A DNA stretch of 64,000 nucleotides from Schizochytrium sp. CCTCC M209059 (Eukaryota > Sar > Bigyra > Thraustochytrida > Thraustochytriidae), in assembly GCA_000818945.1 (NCBI GenBank), contig KN805372.1, positions 870,125 to 934,124 of the forward strand. The letters run 5' to 3'. How positions within the stretch are numbered: position 1 is the stretch's first letter; every line of letters begins with the position of its first letter. Below the pieces are notes generated by a model. That model saw nothing but the letters and a program-made list of their open reading frames with translations, was not told the DNA's origin and did no database searches. Position numbers and translations under genes: made by a program. Below are positions 49,298 through 59,783 of this stretch, in pieces.

Positions 49298-51577
49298 ATG
49301 TTGGGCGACAATGGAAACGACTCAGGCAAGAAGCATGACGACTTTGTGGACGGGTCGCCGGCGTCGACCGCCACCAACGGCTCGTCGCCCGAGGTCTCGG
49401 CGATGCCCAGAAGCTCCATGAGTGTCAAGAAGCCTGACCAGACGATCTCCAAGTCTGTGGTGGATAACTTCGTCCAGCAGAAGATCCAGGTGGCAATTGT
49501 GACAGCCGCAGTCACAACGGGCGCCGCCGCCTATGTGCTGATGCTCTTCATCGCCATGCCCATCTCGATCCATCTGCTTGTAAATATGCAGCAAAAGGGC
49601 TGCGACCCGGAGCTCACCGACGACTGCTTTGCCGCGACGGACGAGTCACAGTCCACCCTCACCCTCACGCTCTCGCTCCTTCGCACCATGACCTTTCTCA
49701 TGGGCGGCACCATGGGCGTACTCTCGGACCGCTACGGCAGACGCCCTATGCTGCTTATCGCCCTGACTGGCTACGCAACGACGGGCTTGCTCCTTCTCAT
49801 TGGCTGGCAGACGGAGACGGTGGGTCTTTTCATTTTTGGAGGCATTGTCCTGGGAGCGAGCTCTCCCATCACCCCTCACGGCATCGCCTACGTTTCAGAT
49901 GTAAGCCGCCCTGATCGCCTCGCCACCAACATGGGCTACCTGCAAGGCCTTGGCTACTTTTGTGGCCTCTTGCTGGGTGCTGTGATCAGTCTTGGCATTA
50001 GCGAAGCGACCCGCGGTGCCGGCACGGAGGAAGGCGAGAGCGCGCTCGAACCGTACAATGATCTCTTCAACATTTCATATGGTTCTGGCTTTGGGTTCGC
50101 GGCACTTATGGTCATCATCATGTTCTTCAAGCTGCCCGAGTCTCTGCACGAGGACGAGCGCGCCACGGTGGTGAACTGGAAGAAGGCCAACCCCTTCGGC
50201 TTCCTCGGACTCATTACACGCACAAAGTACCTCGGATTGCTCTGGATGAGCGCAGCCTTTGGCTGGATGGGCGTGGGCGCCGGTGAGAGTGTGACAGGAG
50301 GATGGTGGCTCCGGCGGTACACGCAGAGCGACGTCAACAAATTCATCTTGTTCACAGTGGCGATCTGGATTGGCTCTGCTTTTGGCGCGGCAATCATGAC
50401 GCCCCTTATGGAGAAGCTCGTCGGACTCAAAAACACCATTCACTTTACCATGATCGCATCCATTGCGGTAGGCTTTGGCTTCGCGTGGGCCGAGACAGCA
50501 GCCGTCTCGTACGTGGCCGTGGGTCTGTCCTTTTTGGCTGCCCCTGTAGTCCCGGCGCTTATTTCGCTGCTCATGGGCCAGGTGCCGTCGACAGAGAAGG
50601 GCAGACTTGCAGGAGCTATTCGAAGCTCGGAGGCGCTGGCCAAGCTCATTGGCATCGTCATGATGGGCAACACCTTTTCCATTTACATTGAGCCCTTTAC
50701 CCCGGACCTTGGCTGCGTCCCGCTCGACTATGGCACTTCCAACCCTGCAAACACGTGCGATTGCGGTGTGAATACGTGCCCTACCTACGACCCGACAAAT
50801 TCTTCGGGACGCATCTTTGACGAGTCGCTCCCCTTTTACTATGAGCCTGCACCGTGCTCACTTGGCAACATGAGCCCTGTCTTTGACGGCAAGCCGAGCG
50901 CCCACGTTGGCGTACAGAGCCCGCAACCCAACCCCCCGGTGCCCCAGTACTTTGTGGACGAAGGCTTTGTTACACGGGACGACACTTGCCAAGGCGCAGG
51001 TGGCATTGGTGGCTCCGACACTCGCATGCTCGCTCGTCAGTGGTGCATCAGCGCCGAGTCGATGGAGGCGCGCGGATTGCCGGCGGCCTCGGCTGCCATC
51101 TGGAACGAGGAGTACGGCTGCCCGGGCTTTGACTTTGGTCTCTATGTGGAGGACATGCCAAAGTACGAGAACATGGCCGCTTGCGAGGCTGACCCCGCCT
51201 CGCCGACCTGCAACCAGACGCTCTTCGATGAGACGACCAATAATCCCGATTCGCTCAACTACGACGCCGAGGAGTTTTTCACGTTCACAGGCATCTACAC
51301 AAACATCACGAATGGTGTCGAGGCCACGTGCGAGTCCTTTGGACAGGGTGAGATGAATCTGTGCTGGCAGGGCGTCATCGCGGACTTTCCCGGTCTGTTC
51401 CCCTTCGTGTACGCCTCCATCTTTGGTACGCTTGCCTACCTCTTTTTCATCGTCGCCGAGGTCTTCTACAAGCACGAGGACTGCGAGTACTGGCGCTACA
51501 AGAAGAACCCGGCCTCCTCTGCGGCAGACGCCGAGTCGCCCTCGGACCCTGCTCAGGTTCGCCCCACCAACGCCTAA
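49298..51577 (+). CDS. MFS transporter paralogue 3
   Basis: This encodes 759 residues from the ATG at 49298 (MLGDNGN...). It has the same layout as its neighbours. Motif A reads LSDRYGRRP, with Tyr in place of the Trp of copies 2, 4 and 5, showing that this position tolerates change. The exofacial loop between TM11 and TM12 keeps all 12 Cys and the TNSSGR, NMS, NQT and NIT glycosylation sites. The N-terminal tail is polar and disordered; the C-terminal tail is short, Ser/Ala/Pro-rich. It has no intron. By sequence it lies between copy 2 and copies 4/5, which suits growth of the array by stepwise tandem duplication. Confidence 0.92.
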   Translation: MLGDNGNDSGKKHDDFVDGSPASTATNGSSPEVSAMPRSSMSVKKPDQTISKSVVDNFVQQKIQVAIVTAAVTTGAAAYVLMLFIAMPISIHLLVNMQQKGCDPELTDDCFAATDESQSTLTLTLSLLRTMTFLMGGTMGVLSDRYGRRPMLLIALTGYATTGLLLLIGWQTETVGLFIFGGIVLGASSPITPHGIAYVSDVSRPDRLATNMGYLQGLGYFCGLLLGAVISLGISEATRGAGTEEGESALEPYNDLFNISYGSGFGFAALMVIIMFFKLPESLHEDERATVVNWKKANPFGFLGLITRTKYLGLLWMSAAFGWMGVGAGESVTGGWWLRRYTQSDVNKFILFTVAIWIGSAFGAAIMTPLMEKLVGLKNTIHFTMIASIAVGFGFAWAETAAVSYVAVGLSFLAAPVVPALISLLMGQVPSTEKGRLAGAIRSSEALAKLIGIVMMGNTFSIYIEPFTPDLGCVPLDYGTSNPANTCDCGVNTCPTYDPTNSSGRIFDESLPFYYEPAPCSLGNMSPVFDGKPSAHVGVQSPQPNPPVPQYFVDEGFVTRDDTCQGAGGIGGSDTRMLARQWCISAESMEARGLPAASAAIWNEEYGCPGFDFGLYVEDMPKYENMAACEADPASPTCNQTLFDETTNNPDSLNYDAEEFFTFTGIYTNITNGVEATCESFGQGEMNLCWQGVIADFPGLFPFVYASIFGTLAYLFFIVAEVFYKHEDCEYWRYKKNPASSAADAESPSDPAQVRPTNA

Positions 51578-51741
51578 GTAAGCGCCTCTGCCGTTGTCAT
51601 CGGCCTCTGCTCGAAGACCAACCCTTGCACACAAAACCCAATCTCATCTTTATTCTATTTGCTCTCTCCTTTCTCTCTCGCTCGCTCCGCGTCCAAGTCG
51701 CCGTGCTCTGCGCCTTTGCCATCGTCTCCGGTGGCAAAGAA

Positions 51742-51781
<40 letters not shown>

Positions 51782-52240
51782 GCGACGACGACGACGTCGC
51801 CGCCGCCTTGAACTTGCTGTCAGTGGTAGATGACGCCTCAGGTGGCCACGTTGGTTGTCCTATCCCCTGCGCAGTCCGCCACCGGCGCAGCGGCGCGCCG
51901 TTGCCATTCTGCTTCTAGGCTTAGGCTTAGTCAGCCCTGATAAAAAAGGGACTCGCCGCCAAGTCAGCGCAGCTCGCTCGCAGCCGCGCGGTCGCTCGCA
52001 GCGCAGCTGGCAGGCACGGCTGCGCTCGGGCCGGGGCCCCGGAGCCGCGGTGGTGAGATAGATCCAAGGCGGCCTGTCTCGGGCGGAGCGGCCTCTGGCT
52101 GGCTGCCGGCCTTGACTGACCCAAGGCCGAGGCGCCATTACCTCGCGCGCGAAGAACGACAGAGCGCGGACCCGACGCACACACACACACTTCATGGCAT
52201 CCCCTGGTCCCGCTTACAGGACCACGCCGGGCCCGACTGC

Positions 52241-52264
52241 GGGGGAGAGGGGGGGGGGGGGGGG
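52241..52264. repeat. Poly-G tract
   Basis: Sixteen or so consecutive G after a short GGGGGAGA lead, a possible G-quadruplex former. Confidence 0.9.
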
Positions 52265-54238
52265 ATGAGGCGCGGTTATCTGTCTTCCCCGCCTTGGCGC
52301 GGCCTGCCTGCGAGAGCCTGAGGTGAGATAGATGACGCGGGCTTTGTTTTCGGCCTGCGCGCCGCCGCCGCCGGGCCTGGATCGGGACGGGAGGCTGTCC
52401 GCGACCTCGGATGGAGGTGAGGCTGCCTCTGGCCAGCCTGCACAGGCAGATCTTGCACTGGTCGCGGCGACGTCGGGATCAAGAAGCTTTCCTTCAAGAG
52501 TCGAGCGTAACGTGCTTATTACATTGCCTATACCTATCGGAGCCATCCGAGGGTGCGGCGGAGAGCGACAGGTTGCGAGCTCGAGCAACGAACAAGTGCG
52601 AACGGTCGTCCGGCGACCGCCGGCCGGGTGGTCCAGCCGCCAGAGCCGAGGTAGCTGCAGTTGCACCGCGCTCCCCGATCCGGTTCACCTCCGGGGAGCT
52701 CGAGCGCGAGCAGCGAGGCGAAGGTGTCCGAAGCCAGCCCGTTTCCGTCGCCGAGTCCAACCAACTTCTCGCGCCTCCTTCGCAATGTCTCCTCGGGGCG
52801 TCGGCCGCACCGATCTACGTACGAGCTTTGTACGTCAATCAGCGACTGCGAGCCGACCCTCTCTGTTGCAATTCTCGACGCACGCACCGCTGCATCGACA
52901 CTGACGAGCCTTGAAGCAATTTTCGCGTCTCCCGAGGAGCGCTGCCGAAGGGGAAAGAAAGGCAAAGCGAAGCGAAGCGATTGCCTGCCTGGCTGCCTGG
53001 CTGCCTGTCTGGCTGCCTGCCTGGCTTGGAATTGAAATGAAAATGCGGGCAAGAGATCGCACGGATGCGGCGGCGGCGCGACTTTGGATCCGCGAGCGGT
53101 ATCTTGGCACGACGCGAGGGCGACGAAAGATGGTAGCGGCCGGCCGGCCGGGCGGGCGGAGCCTTCCTGCCTGCCTGCCTCCCTCTTGAAAAACGGGAAA
53201 AGCGGGAGCGAGAATAGGCACCAGTCCGGCAGCACGAGTCGCGTTGGATCGAGGAGCGGCCGCCGGGCAGAGAGCGCAGTGGTCGCGTGATGGGAGCGAG
53301 CGCGTTCGGGACACAGCAAAAACCGCCGGCGACGAATCGTGCTCCGAAAGCCATAGCTAGCTGCCAATCAGCCACGCAAACAGCAGATGCCGCAGAGGCC
53401 GTGCGTGTTCGCGCTTCACGGAGAGACACCGCCAGCGACAGAGCGAGCTAGGGTGATGGGGAGAAGCGGCCTTTCTGACCAGGCTGGCCGGCGGCAGCGA
53501 GCGCCGTCTGTCCGATGGAGCCAGACAGCCAGCCAGCCAGCCAGTCATTCAGTCGCTCGCGCGTCAGGTGGGCGGGGTGCAGAGCGGCCGGGCCGTCTCC
53601 ATCCGTCCGAAGAAACCATGGAGAAAAACGCTCGCAAACTGATTGCGAGTTTTTTTCAGTCCGCGGGGCAAAGCGCGCGCTGCCGACAAGCCCGCCCCCA
53701 CAGCGACCCCTCGCTCTTCCTCTCTGTGCGTCACAATGTGTTTGCGTGCACCTTTGTGAAGGGCGCACTCGGCCGGTCCGCCTACACACTCTCTCCCACA
53801 GCTCTCCGCGCTCGCGTCGCCTAGGAGATGAGCAAGGCGGATCCCGATTTGAAAAGAGAGGGAAGAAAGGAATCGGCCGACTTTGGTCCCCCCATGCTGA
53901 TCCGCAGGCTTTGCTTCTTGCGCGGCTTGAACTGGCTGGCGAACGCGATGCTGCTCGTCGCAGGAGAGGGGGCTTGCGTTCGCCTTGCTCGCTCGCACGC
54001 TTTGCACATCAATCGCTTGCGCGCCGCCGGCGAGAATTGCACCGCGAGGAGTTGAACACAGCGCGCGAGCGTCGCCATTACTGGCGCGGGCCGCACGGTG
54101 CGAGCTTGCAGAAGGAAATTGCACCCGCTCGGTCGGCCGGCCTCGCACCCGCGTGGGGCTATGAAACAAGATCCATCATATGGTAGGAGCAGTAGCAGCA
54201 GCAGGCTGCATCGGCGGGCCGGCAGCATACATACTTGA

Positions 54239-54284
54239 TGTGCGTACGTGCGTGCGCGCGTGCGTACGTGCGTGCGTGCGTGCA
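54239..54284. repeat. GTGC/GTAC tetranucleotide array
   Basis: Tandem GTGC and GTAC units about 150 bp before the start of MFS copy 4. Confidence 0.85.
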
Positions 54285-54433
54285 GCAAAACCTCAACGCG
54301 AGGACCTGAGCTGTAAAAGAACAAAGCAGAAGGCCTTGTCTTACTTTGACAGACCTAACCTGCCTTGCACCTGCGTGCGAGGGAGGAAGCAAGTCCGAGG
54401 AAAGCCAATCGCTGGCGAAGAAGAACCGCCAAC

Positions 54434-56728
54434 ATGTTGGGCGACAATAAGAGCTCGCTCGAGACGGACACCGGCCCTCAGGTGAGCAACGCCGATGCCT
54501 CGCAGGCGGCGTCGACGTCCATGGGGGACTCGATGATGTCGCAGCCGTCCGTGATCGAAACCAACAAAAAGTCCAAGAACGATGGCAAGCTTTCGAACTC
54601 GGTGGTCGTCGACTACCGCAAGCAAAAGTTTCGCGTCATTTTGGTGACCATTGGCGTCGCCGCCTCAGCTGCAGCCTACGTGCTGATGCTCTTCATCGCC
54701 ATGCCCATCTCCATTCATCTCATTGTCAACATGGGCCAAAAGGGCTGCGATCCGGAGATCCAAGATGACTGCTTTGCTGCCACAGACGAGTCTCAGCGCT
54801 GGCTGACCCTTACGCTCACGCTGCTGCGCACCATGTCTTTTCTTATGGGCTCCACGATTGGTGTGCTCTCGGACCGCTGGGGGCGGCGACCCATGATTGT
54901 TCTGGCTCTCATCGGCTACGGTACGACAGGTCTGCTGTTTCTCATTGGCTGGCGAGTCAAGGTACTCGGTCTCTACGTGTTTGGCGGTATGCTTCTTGGT
55001 TCGTGCTCGCCAGTGACTGCGCACGGTATTGCATATGTCTCTGACGTGAGCCGTCCCGATCGTTTGGCGACCAACATGGGCACGCTGCAGGGCTTTGGTT
55101 ACTTTTTGGGTCTTCTCATCGGTGCTCTCATCAGTCTGGTCATCAGCCAAGCCACAAACGAATCGGGCCCCGCCGAGGGCGAGCCTGCCCTGAAACCTTA
55201 CGACGAGCTCTTTTACATTTCGTACTCGACTGGTTTTGCCATGGCAGCCGGCATGGGACTGACTATGCTTTTCCTCCTGCCCGAGTCGCTCCACAAGGAC
55301 GACCGCAAGAACTTTACGTGGAGGCAGATCAACCCTTTTGCCTTTCTTGCCCTGGTGACGCGCTCAAAGTATCTTGCGTGTCTCTGGGGAAGTGCCTTTT
55401 TCGGGTGGATGGCTGTTGGCGCTGGTGAGAGTGTGACGGGCGGCTGGTGGCTCCGTCGCTACACGCAAAGCAACGTGAACGACTTTATTGTTTTCACGGT
55501 GCTTATCTGGCTTGGCTCGGCCTTTGGTGCGGCCCTCATGACGCCCATCTTTGTTAAGCTTTTGGGATTCAAAAGGGCCGTGCATTTTACCATGGTTGCG
55601 ACCATCTCTGTTGGTATTGGCTTTGCTTGCGCCGAAACCGCCAACGTTTCGTATCTCGCGGTCGGCTTGTCGCTGCTGGCAGCTCCTGTGGTCCCGATGC
55701 AGTACTCGCTCATCATGGGTCAGGCCGACGGCAAGGAGAAGGGCGCCCTGGCCGGTGCCATTCGCAGTTCCGAGGCTCTGGCCAAGATCATTGGCATCAC
55801 CGTCATGGGCAACACCTTTGCAAACTACATTCGCGTGTTCACGCCGGATCCCAGCAGCTGCATCCCACTTGACTACAGCCCCACCAACCCTTTTAACACG
55901 TGCGACTGCGGTGTCAACACTTGCCCCGTGTACGATCCTACAAACTCTTCGGGCCGCGTCATGGATGCCTCCAACCCCTTTGTGTATGAACCATCGACAT
56001 GTTCACTGGGCAACCTGAGCCCAGTGTTCGAGGGTAAGCCAAGCGCGCATGTCGCGGTGCAGAGTCCCATGCCGAACCTGATTGTGCCGCAGCTCTTTGT
56101 GGACGAAGGCCTTGTAACGCGGGACGGTTCGTGCCAAGGAGGTGGGGGTCTCGGCGATTACGACACGCGTCTACTCGCGCGCGAGTGGTGCATCAGCACG
56201 CCTGCGATGGAGGCCCGTGGCCTTGATGCGGCCGCAGCGGAGCTCTGGAATCAGGAGTTTGGCTGCCCGGGCTTTGACTTTTCGATGTATGCCGAGGACG
56301 TGCCCAAATACGAGAACATCGAGGCTTGCGAGGCGGACTTCAACTCACCGGACTGCAACCAGACCCTCTTTACCGAGACGAACGATGACCCGAGTTCACT
56401 CAACTACGACGCGGAGGAGTTCCAGAGTTTTGCGGGTGTATACACGAACATTACGAACGGCGTAAGCGCCACGTGCGCGTCCCTGGGCACGGCGGAGATG
56501 AACATGTGCTGGGACGGCGTGATCGCGGACTTCCCCGGTCTTTTTCCCTTTATTTACTTTTCCTGTTTTGGCATTGCGGCCTATATTTGCTTTATCATTG
56601 CCGAGGTATTTTTCCAAAAGGAGGACCGCGAATTTTGGCTGCACAAGGAGACTCCGGCAGAGGCCAAGGCTGGTGTGGAGAACAGCGCACGCGACGAGGC
56701 TCAAGAGTCGTCGCCAACATCGGTGTAG
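54434..56728 (+). CDS. MFS transporter paralogue 4
   Basis: This encodes 764 residues from the ATG at 54434 (MLGDNKSS...); the frame is open 23 codons further upstream, but the MLGD start is shared by copies 3 to 5. Motif A LSDRWGRRP and the 12-TM layout are intact. The exofacial loop keeps the 12 Cys. It shares with copy 5 the N-terminal SMGDSMMSQPSVIE and VVVDYRKQKFR segments and long identical DNA stretches (110 bp without a mismatch at 54989-55098), so this pair arose or was homogenised recently. A 180-bp satellite follows it. Confidence 0.93.
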   Translation: MLGDNKSSLETDTGPQVSNADASQAASTSMGDSMMSQPSVIETNKKSKNDGKLSNSVVVDYRKQKFRVILVTIGVAASAAAYVLMLFIAMPISIHLIVNMGQKGCDPEIQDDCFAATDESQRWLTLTLTLLRTMSFLMGSTIGVLSDRWGRRPMIVLALIGYGTTGLLFLIGWRVKVLGLYVFGGMLLGSCSPVTAHGIAYVSDVSRPDRLATNMGTLQGFGYFLGLLIGALISLVISQATNESGPAEGEPALKPYDELFYISYSTGFAMAAGMGLTMLFLLPESLHKDDRKNFTWRQINPFAFLALVTRSKYLACLWGSAFFGWMAVGAGESVTGGWWLRRYTQSNVNDFIVFTVLIWLGSAFGAALMTPIFVKLLGFKRAVHFTMVATISVGIGFACAETANVSYLAVGLSLLAAPVVPMQYSLIMGQADGKEKGALAGAIRSSEALAKIIGITVMGNTFANYIRVFTPDPSSCIPLDYSPTNPFNTCDCGVNTCPVYDPTNSSGRVMDASNPFVYEPSTCSLGNLSPVFEGKPSAHVAVQSPMPNLIVPQLFVDEGLVTRDGSCQGGGGLGDYDTRLLAREWCISTPAMEARGLDAAAAELWNQEFGCPGFDFSMYAEDVPKYENIEACEADFNSPDCNQTLFTETNDDPSSLNYDAEEFQSFAGVYTNITNGVSATCASLGTAEMNMCWDGVIADFPGLFPFIYFSCFGIAAYICFIIAEVFFQKEDREFWLHKETPAEAKAGVENSARDEAQESSPTSV

Positions 56729-57085
56729 AGGATCATGGCGTCACGAGCTCTCCAAGGAGATGCCCCATTTCGCTCGTTCTCTTGCATAAGCCCAGCACAA
56801 AAAAAAGCCAATCTTTCATGCTCCGATTTCCTCGTTTTTCCTTTCTTTCCAGCGGTCCAATGACGTTTTGACTTTGCCGCAAAGAGATCGACCGTCCGAG
56901 CAAGGCCACGGAGTGGGAGATGCCGTTTCAGCAAGACATGACGATACCTTTTCTACGCACCGAGCGTGAGTCCTCAAGACTACGACGAGACGAACATGAT
57001 GTTGTACAGCAGCAGTAGCGGCAGCAAGTGCAGCCGGATGCTACATTGCGCACGTTCAGGGAATGAGCTTTACATTCTGGTAAAC

Positions 57086-57991
57086 ATGGAAACGCACAAC
57101 AATCGAGTTTGCCGGAGCGTGAGCTAGGACGCCGAGACCCCTTTTACGCGTGCCACGTACCCCGCCAAAGCTATGGCAAGACGAGCATGATGTTGTGCAG
57201 CAGAAGCAGCAGCGAGGACAGCAAAAAGCTATCTTGACTTGACCTGCGCCCGTGCCCGAGGATCCATGGGAACGCACAACAATCGAATTTGCCGGAGCGT
57301 GGGCTCGGACGCCGAGACCCCTTTTACGCGTGCCATGTACCCCGCCAAAGCTATGACAAGACGATCATGATATTGTGCAGCAGAAGCAGCAGGAAGGACA
57401 GCAAAAAGCTATCTTGACTTGACCTGGGCCCGTGCCCGAGGATCCATAGAAATGCACAACAATCGAGTTTGCCGGAGCGGGAGCTAGGACGCCGAGACCC
57501 CTTTTACGCGTGCCACGTACTCCGCCAAAGCTATGACAAGACGAGCATGATGTTGTGCAGCAGAAGCAGAGCAGCAAGGACAGCAAAAAGCTATCTTGAC
57601 TTGACCTGGGCCCGTGCCCGAGGATCCATGGAAACGCACAACAATCGAGTTTGCCGGAGCGTGAGCTAGGACGCCGAGACCCCTTTTACGCGTGCCACGT
57701 ACTCCGCCAAAGCTATGACAAGACGAGCATGATGTTGTGCAGCAGAAGCAGAGCAGCAAGGACAGCAAAAAGCTGTCTTTGCTTGACCTGCGCCCGTGCC
57801 CGAGGATCCATGGAAATGCACAACAATCGAGTTTGCCGGAGCGTGAGCTAGGACGCCGAGACCCCTTTTACGCGTGCCACGTACTCCGCCAAAGCTATGA
57901 CAAGACGAGCATGATGTTGTGCAGCAGAAGCAGAGCAGCAAGGACAGCAAAAAGCTATCTTGACTTGGCCTGGGCCCGTGCCCGAGGATCC
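57086..57991. repeat. Satellite: five tandem copies of a 180-182-bp unit
   Basis: Units start at about 57086, 57266, 57446, 57628 and 57810. Each holds, in order, CACAACAATCGA, GCCGGAGCG, GACGCCGAGACCCC, TTTTACGCGTGCCA, CAAGACGA-CATGAT-TTGTGCAGCAGAAGCAG, AAAAAGCT and GTGCCCGAGGATCC. A diverged partial unit lies just upstream (about 56983-57049). Unit length changes from 180 to 182 bp by gain within the GCAG run, which breaks any reading frame through the array. Confidence 0.95.
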
Positions 57992-58388
57992 GCACAAGCT
58001 ACGCAGATTCTGGTATACTCATCCATGTCGTTCGTTTGAAGAACTGCGTTTCCTATCTTTGGCGTGGTGGTCTGTTCCCATTAATGACGTGACCCTCGAT
58101 TTTTGCACAGTGCCCATCGCAGAAGCGTCCGCGCCAGCCCGCGCCGAGAAAGCTAGCTAGCTAGCTCTGCGGCCGGCAGGCCGGCCCGTCGCGCATCCGA
58201 TTTGCTTCCAGCGCCAAGACAGGCCAGGCCGCTCGTTCGCCTCCCTCCCTCCCTGTCTCTTTCCCTCCCTCCGGCCGGCCCACTATGTATGTATCACGGC
58301 TTGCCACTGGCCGCGTCCTCGCGGGGTGGGTGCTCGCTCGTGTGCGCTGTGCTGCCTGGCCGCGCGCCGTACTTCTTTCCTTCTCTCT

Positions 58389-58389
<1 letters not shown>

Positions 58390-58422
<33 letters not shown>
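58390..58422. repeat. (AAGC)n tetranucleotide array
   Basis: Eight tandem AAGC units in the spacer upstream of MFS copy 5. Confidence 0.9.
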
Positions 58423-59783
58423 GCGCACACACGCACGCGCACACGGCGCTTCCGCCCCTTTGTCCCAGGATACACTTGTGCCGCCTTGGCAGGCAGCGCG
58501 CAGCTCCCAAGATACTCCTCCTCGCCTTGGTTCGCCTCCCCAGCTATAGCGCCGCGACGGTCCACGCTCCGCCGGCGCGGACGACAGAGGGAGGGAGAGA
58601 CAGATCGATCCGCCGGCGGCCTTGGGGCGATCCCGCCGCCGCTCCTCGTGACGCCGCGTCGCGCGGCGGTCGCCACCGCGTGTCGCCGCCGCGGCGCCGG
58701 GCCTGGACCGGCCGGTCCGGCCGAGCCCTCCTCGCATCCTTCGAAGGGCAGGAAAGGAAACCGGCGGCCGGGGGCGCGAAGTGGACCCGCCGCCGGGCTG
58801 CGAGGCGTATCTTGGAACCGGCGGCGGCTGCGGGCGAGGCGGGACCGGATTCGCCGGGGCAAGTCCGACTGCCGCCGCCTCGGCGCGAGGGCAGCAGCAG
58901 CAGCAGCAGCAGCAGCCGCGGGCGAGGAAGCTTTCGCAGCGGCAGACAGAGCACAGGGGGAGCGGAGCAGGCAGGGAGCGCGGGAGAGGGAGGCGCCGAG
59001 GTGACGGACCAAGCCGCGGCAGACGCAGGCCGTAAAGGCGCGGCGGCCCGAATTGCACCCGTCGCGCGCGCGGCGCAGCGCCGTTTGCATCGGCCGCGAC
59101 GCCCGGTTCGCCTCGGCTCAGCTCGGCTCGGCTCGGCTCCGCTCGGCTTGGCTTGGCTCGGCTCCTCTCGCAGGGCACGGGATGGAATGACATGGGACAA
59201 TGGGAACGGAGAGGGAAGGAGAGGAATGGAATGACATGGAACGGCGTGTCGCGGTGGGATCATGATGCGGCGCGACATGCAAAGGAGGGAGGGCGGGCGC
59301 GCATCCGGATCCGCCGCACACGCTCGCACGGATGCGAGCGAGCGAGACGGGCGGACGTGACGAGGGCGCGGCCCCGGCCTGGCTCCGCCCGGAGAGCGGG
59401 GGTCTGTCTGGCCGGAAGAGGTCGGGAAGGTCGCGCCGCGGCGACTGGGCGCGAGGGCGGCGGGCCCGCCGAGGTCCAGGGGGGTGGGGGGAGAAGAAAT
59501 CGGACGCAGCGCCAAGCACGCAGCTTGCAGGCTCGGGCTTGGTGGGCGAGGTCGAACTCGAGTTCGGGCTCGACGCCGAATTCGTCGCCAGGTCTGCGAA
59601 GCAAAACTGAATCGCGGCGCGCGAGGAAAAGGAAAGACGGGAACGTGAGCGCAGGGGTGGGTGCCGAGTCACTCGAAGTCGCTCGCTGGGCGACAACGAT
59701 CGAGCAAGCGAGCGAGCGAGCGAGCCAGGGAGAAAGGAAAAGCAGGAAGAACCAAGTGACGCCCAGAACATCAAGAAGGCACG

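Larger units (their letters stand above)
51578..54433. other. Spacer between MFS copies 3 and 4
   Basis: 2.86 kb, GC-rich, with (GGC)n (about 51742-51773) followed by GAC repeats, a poly-G run (52241-52264), GCCT repeats (about 52981-53035) and a GTGCGTAC run (54239-54284). Long overlapping frames on both strands lack protein features. I see no gene. The right end is the leader of MFS copy 4. Confidence 0.5.
56729..59783. other. Spacer between MFS copies 4 and 5
   Basis: 3.05 kb. The left third holds the 180-bp satellite. From about 58.15 kb it is GC-rich, with a CTAG patch (58151-58166), (AAGC)n (58390-58422), CAG runs (about 58891-58915), CTCGG repeats (about 59110-59160) and GCGA repeats (about 59704-59732). 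Frames of 250-320 codons on both strands there are compositional artefacts. I see no gene. The right end is the leader of MFS copy 5. Confidence 0.5.

Noticed and set aside
57469..57851. Repeated ~66-codon frames inside the satellite as a peptide gene family
   Set aside because: They exist because the unit lacks stops in one frame over part of its length; the 182-bp units shift the frame, and no start or signal is conserved independently of the repeat.
57086..57991. CRISPR-like array of repeats
   Set aside because: Units are 180-182 bp and contiguous, with no short repeats alternating with unique spacers, in a eukaryotic context.
58161..59515. Frames of 240-320 codons on both strands before MFS copy 5
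   Set aside because: Low-complexity Arg/Ala/Pro translations of GC-rich repeats; no recognisable motif.
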